DNA of 59,579 nucleotides. Origin: Endomicrobium sp. Lineage in GTDB: Bacteria > Elusimicrobiota > Endomicrobiia > Endomicrobiales > Endomicrobiaceae. This document shows, in pieces, positions 19,531-28,551 of this stretch. Where the stretch lies: positions 1-59,579 of the forward strand of contig JAITTL010000015.1 in the NCBI GenBank assembly GCA_031286985.1, given 5' to 3'. A program made the position numbers and the translations under genes. Under the pieces are notes generated by a model that was given only the letters and a program-made list of their open reading frames with translations, had not been told where the DNA came from and did no database searches. Position 1 is the stretch's first letter. Each line of letters begins with the position of its first letter.

Positions 19531-20878
19531 TCGCTGTGTCAAGTGTTTCTGTCGCAAATACATCAATTTTGCCTTTATATGACAATTTTTTTAAATTGCT
19601 TTTAGGTATTATTGCTTTCCTAAACCCAAGTTTTTCAGCTTCGGTAAGTCGCTCTGCAACAAGGGCTACAGAACGAACTTCTCCTGCAAGACCAACTTCA
19701 CCAAAAATTACAATGTCTTTAGGACATAAAAAACCCAAATTAGCAGATACTATGGCACAGGCTGCGGCTAAATCAATCGAAGTTTCTTTAACTTTAACAC
19801 CACCTGCTATATTTACAAAAATATCCTGCATTCCAAGTGACAGATTTAATCTTTTTTCCAAAACAGCTATAAGAATTATAATTCGATTTATATCATAGCC
19901 AGAAACCATTCTACGCGGTATACCAAAAGCTGTTCTTGTAGATAAAGCTTGAACCTCTAAAAGAAGAGGTCTTGTTCCCTCCATCGATACAGTTACAATG
20001 TTTCCTGCTGCATTTACAGCACGTTCTCCCAAAAAAATGAGAGACGGATTTGAAACCTCAGAAAGTCCTGAGGAATTCATTTCAAAAATTCCAATTTCGC
20101 TTGTGGGGCCAAATCGATTTTTGTAGGCTCTTAATATTCTATATGCGTGTTGTCGTTCATTTTCAAAATATAACACAGTATCAACTATGTGTTCCAAAAC
20201 TCTAGGGCCTGCTAAATCACCTTCCTTTGTAATATGTCCTAAAAGAAATACTGTAATATTTTTCGATTTTGCGATTCTCAAAAATTCTGCGGCCGTTTCT
20301 CTTACTTGGGCGACTGTTCCTGGAGCACTTGTAAGTTCAGGGTGATACGTTGTTTGTATAGAGTCTATAACTAAAATTTTAGGATCTATTTTGTCTACCG
20401 CATCTATAATATTTTGAAGATTTGTTTCAGAAGCTAAAAAAATATTATCTTTTTTTATATTTAAACGTTCTGCACGGGCTTTAACTTGCGAAAGAGATTC
20501 CTCTCCCGATATGTAAAGAACTGTTCCTTGTTCACTCAAAGCATCCGATATATGCAAAATTAATGTAGATTTGCCAATTCCAGGAGCCCCCCCTAGCAGT
20601 ATCAAGGACCCCGGGACAACTCCACCGCCAATCATGGTATCAAACTCTTTTATTTTGGTTTTATAACTTACAAAATCTTTCACTGAAATTTCGTTTAACC
20701 TTAACACTTGAGATGAAAACCCAGTAAGTTGTCTTGAAGGAGAGCGTAATTTTAGAGGTGTTGAAAATTTTTCTTCGGAAAAGCTATTCCACGTTCCGCA
20801 TGATGAGCATCTACCAAGCCACTTAGCAGATTCATAGCCACATTGTTGACATAAGAATTTTGTTTTCTGTTTTTTCAT
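19511..20878 (-). CDS. radA: DNA repair protein RadA
   Basis: A RecA-like ATPase that promotes branch migration in recombination, 455 aa. N-terminal zinc finger (CQQCGYESAKWLGRCSSCGTW region, four Cys), Walker A GGAPGIGKSTL at about 95, the RadA-specific KNRFG motif (YKNRFGPTSEIG) at about 260 and a Lon-like C-terminal domain (VNIAGGVKVKETSIDLA). The last gene of the leftward rpsF-to-radA run. Confidence 0.97.
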   Translation of the reverse strand: MKKQKTKFLCQQCGYESAKWLGRCSSCGTWNSFSEEKFSTPLKLRSPSRQLTGFSSQVLRLNEISVKDFVSYKTKIKEFDTMIGGGVVPGSLILLGGAPGIGKSTLILHISDALSEQGTVLYISGEESLSQVKARAERLNIKKDNIFLASETNLQNIIDAVDKIDPKILVIDSIQTTYHPELTSAPGTVAQVRETAAEFLRIAKSKNITVFLLGHITKEGDLAGPRVLEHIVDTVLYFENERQHAYRILRAYKNRFGPTSEIGIFEMNSSGLSEVSNPSLIFLGERAVNAAGNIVTVSMEGTRPLLLEVQALSTRTAFGIPRRMVSGYDINRIIILIAVLEKRLNLSLGMQDIFVNIAGGVKVKETSIDLAAACAIVSANLGFLCPKDIVIFGEVGLAGEVRSVALVAERLTEAEKLGFRKAIIPKSNLKKLSYKGKIDVFATETLDTAIKFLRN

Positions 20879-20908
20879 GGTTGATATGATAACGATAAAC
20901 TTATAACA

Positions 20909-22231
20909 TTACTTTGATGCAGTTGCAGCTATACCTATGATCCCCAATAATGATACCAAATCCCTATCATCAAGTGAAATATTTAAATATGGTGTAACAG
21001 CAGGCGTATACGTTGTATCTTCAACCGCAACTCCTACGTAAAGCCATTTTGTTATTCCAAATTTTATACCAGCATTGACTACAGGCCCTCTAGTCTTTCT
21101 TGTAAAATCATACACGTCTAAATTAGCTTTCAAAGTTTTATAGGAAGCACACATAGGTTGTAAAAAAGAATATCCAAACCCAATACCACCTTTTCCTCTC
21201 ATAGCACCTAGGTAAACTTCAGATTGCTTTGATCTAAATCCAATTAAGGCTTCTAATTTATTTATACTTTTCTTTTCATCTTTATTTCTTTCAGAATCAC
21301 TGTTATCTGAAATATTTGAAACCCCTATATGATAAAATTTGCTGTCATTTGGCATTAAAGTTATGCCAACATCAGTGCTAAATTTTTCTGTTCTACTGTT
21401 ATATCTTCCTGTACAATTCCAACTGAATTTTAATTTATTAGCTTTTCCTATTGTATCATTGAGGCTCTTAAAAGCTCCTTTTGCAGATGCTACTGTTTCT
21501 TTTAAGTCTTGACTCATTTGTTTATCATTTGCAAGAGTTGAGATTGTTCCATCACCGTCGCACATACGATCAACCAATGTATTTAACTTTGAAGCAACAT
21601 TTTTAATCATCAGTATCGTATCTTGTAAATTTTGTCTATTGTTTGCAGAAATACTTGCAATATTTGCAGAAAATTTATTAAGGTTGCTGATCATTTCTGA
21701 AATTTGCCCACCTTGCGATGCAAAGCCTTCTAAAAAAGACCTCAGAGAACATACAGCTTCAGCAAGATTTTCCATCATATTGCCATTCTTTTGACTGTCT
21801 AATGCACCATTAATTTTATCAACAATATTGGTTAAAGTATTTTCTAATGATGAACTCTCAATTGATGGGATAGAGTCTCCACTCTTTAGTATCTGGGCTA
21901 AAGGATTTCCGGGAACAATTTCAATATATTTTGTCCCAATGATACCTATGGAAACAATGCGTGCTTGAGAACCTTCATACAAAACAATTTTTTTATCTAT
22001 TGAAAGTTTTAATTTTGCTTTAGAATTTTCTAAAGAGACATCTTTCAAAATTCCAATATTTACTCCAGCCATTTTGACTTTGGCTTTTCTTGAAAGGCCA
22101 GCAATGTTGTTGAAACTTACATAAATGCAATAAGTTTTTTGCAAAGAAAAAGATCCAACCGCAAAAATCGAAGCAATTATCGCAAGAACTCCTACCACTG
22201 CAAAAATTCCTAATTTAAGTTGATTGTTCAT
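20909..22231 (-). CDS. mlaD: MCE/MlaD-family substrate-binding protein with a long C-terminal beta domain
   Basis: The periplasmic lipid-binding subunit of an Mla-type ABC transporter. It is 440 aa, far longer than E. coli MlaD (about 180). One N-terminal membrane anchor (LGIFAVVGVLAIIASIFAV), an MCE domain at about 33-115 (VKMAGVNIGILKDVSL, IGIIGTKYIEIVPG), then a long helical stretch to about 275. The last 165 residues are rich in alternating strands (RYNSRTEKFSTDVGITL, VNAGIKFGITKWLYVGVAVE) and resemble outer-membrane beta-barrel sequence. The 5' end overlaps mlaF by 17 bp, so the two are translationally coupled. Confidence 0.88.
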   Translation of the reverse strand: MNNQLKLGIFAVVGVLAIIASIFAVGSFSLQKTYCIYVSFNNIAGLSRKAKVKMAGVNIGILKDVSLENSKAKLKLSIDKKIVLYEGSQARIVSIGIIGTKYIEIVPGNPLAQILKSGDSIPSIESSSLENTLTNIVDKINGALDSQKNGNMMENLAEAVCSLRSFLEGFASQGGQISEMISNLNKFSANIASISANNRQNLQDTILMIKNVASKLNTLVDRMCDGDGTISTLANDKQMSQDLKETVASAKGAFKSLNDTIGKANKLKFSWNCTGRYNSRTEKFSTDVGITLMPNDSKFYHIGVSNISDNSDSERNKDEKKSINKLEALIGFRSKQSEVYLGAMRGKGGIGFGYSFLQPMCASYKTLKANLDVYDFTRKTRGPVVNAGIKFGITKWLYVGVAVEDTTYTPAVTPYLNISLDDRDLVSLLGIIGIAATASK

Positions 22232-22988
22232 TATATTCCACTTTCTCCTTAACTATTGGCCCACATTTCGACCGTTCAACAAATTGTTTCATATATTCAT
22301 TTTTGGTATTATCCATTTCTGATGGTGTGCCACTAAAAGCTATATTCCCATTGCAGAGCATTAATACTTTATTTGCAACTTTATACACATATTTCATATC
22401 GTGTGTTACCACTATTGATGTAATACCCCAACAGTTTTTTAAATTCACTATCAAATTTCCTATTACATTTGACATTATAGGGTCAAGTCCTGTAGTAGGT
22501 TCATCGCAAAAAATATAGCGAGGCTTATACGCGATAGCCCTTGCGAGGCCAACTCTTTTTTTCATTCCACCAGATAGTTCTGATGGTTTTAAATTTTCAA
22601 TATTTTCCAAACCCACCATCGAAAGACACTGTAAAGTTCTCTGCCTTATTTCATTTGTTGTAAGAGATGTAAGCATTTTTAACCCAAATGCTACATTTTC
22701 AAAAACATTAAGCGAATCAAAAAGAGCTGCTTCTTGGAACACATAGCCTATTTTTTTTTGCGTCGCGCGTAAATCCAACGAAGAACATTTTCTTATATCA
22801 ACCTCATCAATCTTAACTGATCCACTATCTAGCTTGATAAGTCCTACCATGGTTTTCAGTAAGACACTTTTTCCAGTTCCAGAACCACCTATAATGGCAA
22901 CACTTTCTCCTTCGGAAACTTCAAAATTTACACCACAAAGTACTTGTTTACCACCAAACTGTTTGTGAACATTTTCTACTTTTATCAT
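22215..22988 (-). CDS. mlaF: Mla-type ABC transporter ATPase
   Basis: Cytoplasmic ATPase of the phospholipid transporter, 257 aa. Walker A IGGSGTGKSVLLK, Q-loop FQEAALFDSL, signature LSGGMKKRVGLARA, Walker B YIFCDEPTTGLDP, H-loop VVTHD. The C-terminal extension MKQFVERSKCGPI is typical of MlaF. It lies between mlaE and mlaD. Confidence 0.95.
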   Translation of the reverse strand: MIKVENVHKQFGGKQVLCGVNFEVSEGESVAIIGGSGTGKSVLLKTMVGLIKLDSGSVKIDEVDIRKCSSLDLRATQKKIGYVFQEAALFDSLNVFENVAFGLKMLTSLTTNEIRQRTLQCLSMVGLENIENLKPSELSGGMKKRVGLARAIAYKPRYIFCDEPTTGLDPIMSNVIGNLIVNLKNCWGITSIVVTHDMKYVYKVANKVLMLCNGNIAFSGTPSEMDNTKNEYMKQFVERSKCGPIVKEKVEYNEQST

Positions 22989-23087
22989 CTTGTCTCGCCA
23001 TTATATAAGTGTCTATTAACGTTAAAATATAAATTTTCTTCAAACTAATACAACAACTTATTTCTAAATATCCCAATCATACAAACT

Positions 23088-23858
23088 TTACTTTATCCCA
23101 AAGAAAATCAACAGTGTTGTCAAAAAACAATCCATAATCAAAATTGCAATCATTGAAAACATTACTGAACTTGTAGTAGCTTTCCCAACGCCTTCTGCAC
23201 CACCTTTTGTATTAAAACCTTGATAACATGCAATTATTACAATATTTAACGCAAAAAAAAATGATTTTATAAACCCATGCAGAAAAGTCTTAATCGTCAT
23301 AAAATCCAAAGCCTCTGCCCAATATGTAGCAGGAGAAATATCCCACATATTCGTAGCAGCAATCATTCCGGAATATACTCCAATTATATTTGAAATAACA
23401 GTAAGTATCGGCAACATGCAAAAGCAGGCTAAAAATCTAGGAACTGCAAGAAATTTTATGGGATTTGCTCCAAGTGTATACAACGCATCAATTTGCTCAG
23501 TAACTTTCATTGCTCCAAGCTCTGCCGTAATTGCAGCTCCAACTCTTCCTGCTATAACTATCGCTGTTAAAACAGGGGCCAACTCCATTACCAAAGAGAA
23601 ACTAGTTATTGTTCCAACGTAGACAGGTTCATTAAAAAGATTTTCAGTTGCTGAACCTGCTTGAATGACCAAAACCATACCTGTAAAAAAAGATGACAAA
23701 ATTATTATAGGAACAGAACGCCAGCCAATTTCAACCATTTGGGCAACGGTATCTTTAAAAGATATTTCGCCTCCAAATATCCCTTTCATTGTCTCTACCG
23801 TCATTGTGGCAGCATTTTTTGAGGCTTCTAGTAACTGAAACAATAATTTACTCGACAC
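23088..23858 (-). CDS. mlaE: Mla-type ABC transporter permease
   Basis: Inner-membrane permease of the lipid transporter, 256 aa with about five hydrophobic segments. It carries the family hallmark VMELAPVLTAIVIAGRVGAA, then ITAELGAMKVTEQIDAL. Loss of lipid asymmetry control is the known effect of losing Mla, so this supports a Gram-negative envelope. mlaF follows 99 bp downstream; alr is 64 bp upstream. Confidence 0.95.
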   Translation of the reverse strand: MSSKLLFQLLEASKNAATMTVETMKGIFGGEISFKDTVAQMVEIGWRSVPIIILSSFFTGMVLVIQAGSATENLFNEPVYVGTITSFSLVMELAPVLTAIVIAGRVGAAITAELGAMKVTEQIDALYTLGANPIKFLAVPRFLACFCMLPILTVISNIIGVYSGMIAATNMWDISPATYWAEALDFMTIKTFLHGFIKSFFFALNIVIIACYQGFNTKGGAEGVGKATTSSVMFSMIAILIMDCFLTTLLIFFGIK

Positions 23859-23922
23859 ATTTTACCCACTTTTTTGTAAAACGTTTTATATTTACGCACT
23901 ATTTTTCACGTTTTTTTACATA

Positions 23923-25098
23923 TTAAACCACAATTCTTGGGATATTTGAAGATATTAAACAAGTTATCTCATAATTTATAGTCTCTTGGATTTTTGCAAG
24001 TTCATCAGCTGTTATTTGATCATTCCCCTGCGCTCCTATTAAAACAACCTCATCACCGATAGAAACACCTTTGACACCTGTCACATCTATCATTGTCCCG
24101 CTCATCGTGATCTTTCCGGCAATAGGACAACGTTTCCCTCTAACCAAAACATCTCCCTTATTAGACAGTAACCGATTATATCCATCAGCATAGCCAACTG
24201 GAATTGTAGCAATAACAGAAGCTCTATTTGTAACAAGGGTTCTTCCGTAACTTACACAAAAACCTGAAGGAACTCTCTTTAAAAACGTTATTCTGGTTTT
24301 CCATGATAAAACTGGTTTAACTTTTAAAAATCTATCTGAATTTTTGAAAGGGCTAAGCCCATAAAGATTCAGTCCCTGACGAACACCGTCAAGATGTGTA
24401 CGTTTGTTCTTTAATAGCGCTGCAGAATTTGCAGAATGTGCCATAAATTTCAACTTTAAACTTGTGCGTGCAAATTTTACGATTTTTGTAAAGGTATTCA
24501 ACTGTAATTGTGTAAAAACAGGGTCAGTCCCAGCTACAGCGTAATGTGTATACATACCTGTCATACTTACCCCTGGGACATTTGCGATTTTTTGTAATAT
24601 CCCATATGATGCTTCAGGTTGTGCACCGATACGCCCAAGACCTGTATCTATTTTTAAATGAAAATTTATTTTTTTATTCAGTCTTATTGCTAAATTTTCT
24701 AAAGCCATAAGACCTGATAATGTAGAAATCGTTGGGACCAAAGAATGTGCAACTACCGCTTGAAAATTTTCAAAAGGAAAAATATTTCCCAAAACTAAAA
24801 TGTTAGTTTTTATCCCAGCTTCTCTTAATACAATCCCTTCCTCAAGAGAAGAAACAGCCATCCAATGTGCCCCAGCTTTCTGAGCTTCTCTTGCAAGCGC
24901 ACCCACGCTGTGTCCATAAGCATCGGCCTTCATAACTGCTATGATTTTGGTATCTTTTGCGATGTATTCTTTGATCTTTTTAAAATTGAAATGGAAATTA
25001 CTTTTATCAATTTCAACCCATGTTTGTCTAAAAAAAATTTTAGATCTTTTACTTTTTGTAGGTACTGACACCGGAGCAGCTAATTGTTGATTTTTCAT
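23923..25098 (-). CDS. alr: Alanine racemase
   Basis: PLP enzyme that makes D-alanine for peptidoglycan, 391 aa. The PLP Lys lies in VMKADAYGHSVGALA at about residue 56. Further family blocks are TGLGRIGAQP, HSANSAALL, GLNLYGLSP, SYGRTLVTN and IPVGYADGYNR. The first 22 residues are a polar extension that is not conserved. The start overlaps the dnaB stop by 4 bp (ATGA), indicating coupling. Confidence 0.96.
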   Translation of the reverse strand: MKNQQLAAPVSVPTKSKRSKIFFRQTWVEIDKSNFHFNFKKIKEYIAKDTKIIAVMKADAYGHSVGALAREAQKAGAHWMAVSSLEEGIVLREAGIKTNILVLGNIFPFENFQAVVAHSLVPTISTLSGLMALENLAIRLNKKINFHLKIDTGLGRIGAQPEASYGILQKIANVPGVSMTGMYTHYAVAGTDPVFTQLQLNTFTKIVKFARTSLKLKFMAHSANSAALLKNKRTHLDGVRQGLNLYGLSPFKNSDRFLKVKPVLSWKTRITFLKRVPSGFCVSYGRTLVTNRASVIATIPVGYADGYNRLLSNKGDVLVRGKRCPIAGKITMSGTMIDVTGVKGVSIGDEVVLIGAQGNDQITADELAKIQETINYEITCLISSNIPRIVV

Positions 25099-26465
25099 TG
25101 ATAATCATCCCGTATTTTAGATTCATCGGAGAATTTTACATACTCACCTTCAAAAACTAAATTCACATCGCCTGTGGGACCATTTCTTTGCTTACCTATT
25201 ATAAGCGTAGCTTTCTTTTGTAGTTCGGAATCTTCCCTGTTGTAATATCCCTCTCTGTAAAGCATAGCAACTACATCCGCATCTTGTTCAATTGCACCTG
25301 AATCTCTCAAATCAGAAAGCTGTGGTTTGTTATCTTTTCTACCCCTATCCTCTGTTCTTCTTGAAAGTTGCGATAAAACAACAACCGGAACATCTAAATC
25401 TTTAGCCAAAGCTTTAAGAGATCTTGAAATATCTGAAACTTCTTGCTGGCGAGATTCAAATTTTCTTCCAGAACCACGTATAAACTGAATATAATCTATT
25501 ATTACCAAAGCAAGAGGATTACCTTTCGCTTGAAGTTCGGTTGCAAGTTTTCTCACTCTTGCCCTCAATTCTACAACACTTATATCAGAATCATCATCAA
25601 TAAAAATAGGAGCTTCCGCAATTTTTCCTGCGGCACTTGTAAGCTTAGGCCAATCCGTACTACTGTATTGCCCATTTCTTAATTTTCCAGCGTTTACCCT
25701 TGCCAACGAAGCCAAAAATCTAGACATCAACGCTTCTTGCTTCATTTCGAGAGAAAAAATAGCGACGGCTTTTTTTTCTACAATAGCTACATGTTCGGCA
25801 ATATTTAATGCAAAAGCTGTCTTCCCCATGGATGGACGTGCCGCTAAAATTACAAGTTCTGCCGGATGAAGCCCGGTCGTTTTAGCGTCAAAATCAGAAA
25901 ATCCCGTTGAAAGCCCTGAAATATCTCTTGGGTTAGAATGCAACCTCTCAAGTTTTTGAAGCATAGGTAACACAAGCTTAGAAACACTTGCAAAATCTTT
26001 TCTTCCTTTCTGCTGTGAAATAGCAAATAAAGCCGCCTGCGATTTATCCAATATCTCCTCAGGTGATATTTGTTCATTAAATGCGTAGCTAACCATCGTA
26101 GATCCTACATTAATCAGCTGTCTCAAAATAGATTTATTACGGATAATTGACGCATAGTGTTCTACATTTGCAGCAGTTTGGACGTAATCAATTAGATTTG
26201 TAAGATAAGCAACACCACCTATCTCTGAAAATATTTTATTTTTTTTAAGAGCTTCTGAAACCGTAAGCAAGTCAACAGGTTCATTTTCAATGTATAAGTC
26301 GTGAATTGCTAAAAAGATTTGTTTGTGTATTTCTTTGTAAAAATCAACTTCATTTATTATATCTACAATCTTTAAAATTGCTTCTTTCTCTATGAGCATC
26401 GCACCTAAAATAGCCATTTCTACATCTATAGCCTGTGGTGGAATTTTTTCCATTATATTTGTCAT
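25095..26465 (-). CDS. dnaB: Replicative DNA helicase
   Basis: Hexameric replication-fork helicase, 456 aa. N-terminal domain (PPQAIDVEMAILGAMLIE), linker, then RecA-like domain with Walker A AARPSMGKTAFALNIAEH, FSLEMKQEALMSR, Walker B LVIIDYIQFI, LSQLSRRTEDR and SDLRDSGAIEQDADVVAMLY. Either Met1 or Met5 could start; neither has a clear Shine-Dalgarno. Located after rplI, the common rpsF-ssb-rpsR-rplI-dnaB order. Confidence 0.97.
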   Translation of the reverse strand: MTNIMEKIPPQAIDVEMAILGAMLIEKEAILKIVDIINEVDFYKEIHKQIFLAIHDLYIENEPVDLLTVSEALKKNKIFSEIGGVAYLTNLIDYVQTAANVEHYASIIRNKSILRQLINVGSTMVSYAFNEQISPEEILDKSQAALFAISQQKGRKDFASVSKLVLPMLQKLERLHSNPRDISGLSTGFSDFDAKTTGLHPAELVILAARPSMGKTAFALNIAEHVAIVEKKAVAIFSLEMKQEALMSRFLASLARVNAGKLRNGQYSSTDWPKLTSAAGKIAEAPIFIDDDSDISVVELRARVRKLATELQAKGNPLALVIIDYIQFIRGSGRKFESRQQEVSDISRSLKALAKDLDVPVVVLSQLSRRTEDRGRKDNKPQLSDLRDSGAIEQDADVVAMLYREGYYNREDSELQKKATLIIGKQRNGPTGDVNLVFEGEYVKFSDESKIRDDYQ

Positions 26466-26594
26466 CTATTTTTGCCAACTCATTTTCCATATACTCTTTT
26501 CTTCTAAAAATTAAAAGGAACCATCAACACATGTTCATAAGTTGATCTTATACCATAACGCCTACGATACCAATATGATAACTGTTTTCATTTT

Positions 26595-27035
26595 TCAAGT
26601 CACGACAGAAAATTTCACCTTTGCAGTAACCTCAGGATGAAGCCTTACGTTGATCTCATAATCGCCAAGCCCTTTTATATTTTCAGCCAGAAGAACATTA
26701 CGTTTGTTTACTTTAAAACCGTTATCTTCAAAAATTTTAGAAATATTTGCCGCAGTTATTGATCCAAAAATTTTGCCATTTTCGCCAATTTTAACTTTAG
26801 CATGAAACTCTACTTTTTCCATTTTAGAAGCAACTTCTTTCATCGCACTAATTATATCTTCTCTCTGCTTTTCTAGCTTTGCCCTCTCTCTTTCCCAAAC
26901 TTTAAGATTTTCAGAAGTAGCCTCCATAGCAAAATTTTGCGGGATGAGGTAATTCCTCGCATACCCAGGTGAAACCTCCTTTACCTCACCTTGTCTCCCA
27001 ACATTTGTAATATCGGATCTCAATATGATTCTCAT
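26595..27035 (-). CDS. rplI: 50S ribosomal protein L9
   Basis: 146 aa. The ATG at 27033-27035 has GGAGGAAAAA upstream and begins MRIILRSDITNVGRQGEVKEV, the L9 start; the track ORF adds 18 residues that overlap the ribosome site. N-domain with GYARNYLIPQNFAMEAT, connecting helix, then C-domain with GKIFGSITAANI and INVRLHPEVTAKVKFSV. Confidence 0.97.
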   Translation of the reverse strand: MRIILRSDITNVGRQGEVKEVSPGYARNYLIPQNFAMEATSENLKVWERERAKLEKQREDIISAMKEVASKMEKVEFHAKVKIGENGKIFGSITAANISKIFEDNGFKVNKRNVLLAENIKGLGDYEINVRLHPEVTAKVKFSVVT

Positions 27036-27085
27036 TTTTTCCTCCGGACAACATCCGCTTAATCTATTTTGAAAAATACAATTAT

Positions 27086-27391
27086 TCAAGCTACTGTAAA
27101 AGGCAAAAGCGCGAGCATCCTTGCTCTCTTAACTGCTCCATCAAGTCTTCTCTGATGCTTTACACACGTCCCTGTTATACGTCCTGAAAGTATTTTCCCT
27201 TTTTCAGTTAAAAACGCACGAAGCAAACCTGCATTTTTATAATCTATTTCAATTTTATCAGCACAAAAGCGGCAGATTTTTTTCCTTATCGGTCCACCCT
27301 TTTTAAATTTTCCACCAGGTCTTCCATGCCCTTCAGCCGCAGATCCTTGAAATCTCGCTTTTTGTCCCATCGATTTTTTTACATACGCCAT
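27086..27391 (-). CDS. rpsR: 30S ribosomal protein S18 (zinc-type)
   Basis: 101 aa from the ATG at 27389-27391, which has GGGAGG just upstream; five residues of the track ORF are left out. N-terminal basic region, then [30 protein letters not shown] and the end [20 protein letters not shown]. The CxxC plus later Cys suggests the zinc-binding form. It lies between ssb and rplI. Confidence 0.96.
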   Translation of the reverse strand: MAYVKKSMGQKARFQGSAAEGHGRPGGKFKKGGPIRKKICRFCADKIEIDYKNAGLLRAFLTEKGKILSGRITGTCVKHQRRLDGAVKRARMLALLPFTVA

Positions 27392-27410
27392 TATTCCTCC
27401 CTCCAATTAC

Positions 27411-27893
27411 TCAAAACGGTATATCATCATCATTATCAATCGTATTAGTATTATCAATTTGTTCATGCGCCTCGTTTTCACTTGCACTTTCTTCAACAAA
27501 TTTTGCACCAACTACCATGTCATCCTGCTTGACTACAGAAAGAAACTGTACTCTTGAAGCGATAACTTCCAAACGACTTCTTTTTACCCCATCAGTTCCT
27601 TCCCACTTATTCGTCTGTAATCTTCCTTCTACATGTACTGGGAATCCTTTTTTAAGACGTTCACCACACCTCTCTGCCTGATCGCCCCAAACAACAATCG
27701 GAACAAACGTCGGATCAGCATCCCTCCACTCGCCAGTGACAGGATCTTTCGTTCTCCTGCTAATGGCCACATCAAAAGAGCAAACCGCTTTCCCTGTGCT
27801 GGTACGTCTTAACTCTGGATCTCTTGTCAATCTACCAACTAAAACAACACTGTTTTGTTCAGGTAAGCGAAGATTGCTCTGTTTCTGATTCAT
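27411..27893 (-). CDS. ssb: Single-stranded DNA-binding protein
   Basis: 160 aa. OB-fold with NSVVLVGRLTRDPELRRTSTG, VCSFDVAISR and HVEGRLQTNKWEG, then an acidic/polar linker and the DDDIPF tip that binds partner proteins. The 5' end overlaps rpsF by 35 bp, an unusually long overlap that implies coupled translation. Confidence 0.96.
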   Translation of the reverse strand: MNQKQSNLRLPEQNSVVLVGRLTRDPELRRTSTGKAVCSFDVAISRRTKDPVTGEWRDADPTFVPIVVWGDQAERCGERLKKGFPVHVEGRLQTNKWEGTDGVKRSRLEVIASRVQFLSVVKQDDMVVGAKFVEESASENEAHEQIDNTNTIDNDDDIPF

Positions 27894-28272
27894 TTTGCTT
27901 TACCTCCAACGATTGTTCGATATCAAGATCTTGTGATTTTTCCTGTAAATCTGGTTTTGGTGCGGATGTAGCAGCAACTTCTTTCTTTTTCTTTTTAATT
28001 TTAACAGTCAAAAATCTCATAACTGAATCGTTAAATTTCAAAAAGTTTTCCAGGGCATAAACTGTTTCGCCACCACCGGCAAACTCCACATAAACATAGC
28101 TTCCTTCACGAAATTTATCAATGGCATATGCAAGTTTTTTCTTACCAAGCTGCTGAACTACTTTGATGGTCCCTTCAGATGTTTCGATGATTTTAATTGC
28201 TTTCGCGGTGAGCTCTTCAATTTTTTCCTGCGATAATTCTGGAGAAACAACAAGCGTGCTTTCATAGTCCAT
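27859..28272 (-). CDS. rpsF: 30S ribosomal protein S6
   Basis: 137 aa. MDYESTLVVSPELSQEKIEE start, KKKLAYAIDKFREGSYVYVEF in the middle and FLKFNDSVMRFLTVK near residue 95 are the S6 core. The polar Glu/Gln/Ser tail is longer than in E. coli. First gene of the leftward rpsF-ssb-rpsR-rplI-dnaB-alr-mlaEFD-radA run. The 279-bp gap to cca must hold its promoter; I see no gene in that gap. Confidence 0.95.
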   Translation of the reverse strand: MDYESTLVVSPELSQEKIEELTAKAIKIIETSEGTIKVVQQLGKKKLAYAIDKFREGSYVYVEFAGGGETVYALENFLKFNDSVMRFLTVKIKKKKKEVAATSAPKPDLQEKSQDLDIEQSLEVKQNESETEQSSLT

Positions 28273-28551
28273 ATTTTAATGTCTCCTTTTTGGAATTTCC
28301 TAAAAACTCAATCTCTAAAAGAGACTAAATCTCTTAAGATTCAGCCTTATGTGTAAACACACTTAAAGCAAAAGATTATAAAAAAGTCCTGTTATTATAC
28401 AAAATAAATGATATTTTTCAATTCGTTTATAGCTCCATTCTTCATCTGACAGCAATGCCACTATGATTGGTATATTGAATAAAAAATAGATAAGGTAGCG
28501 GATTATCAAATTAGTAATAAAATTCAAATTTATATTATAATATCGACGAAC

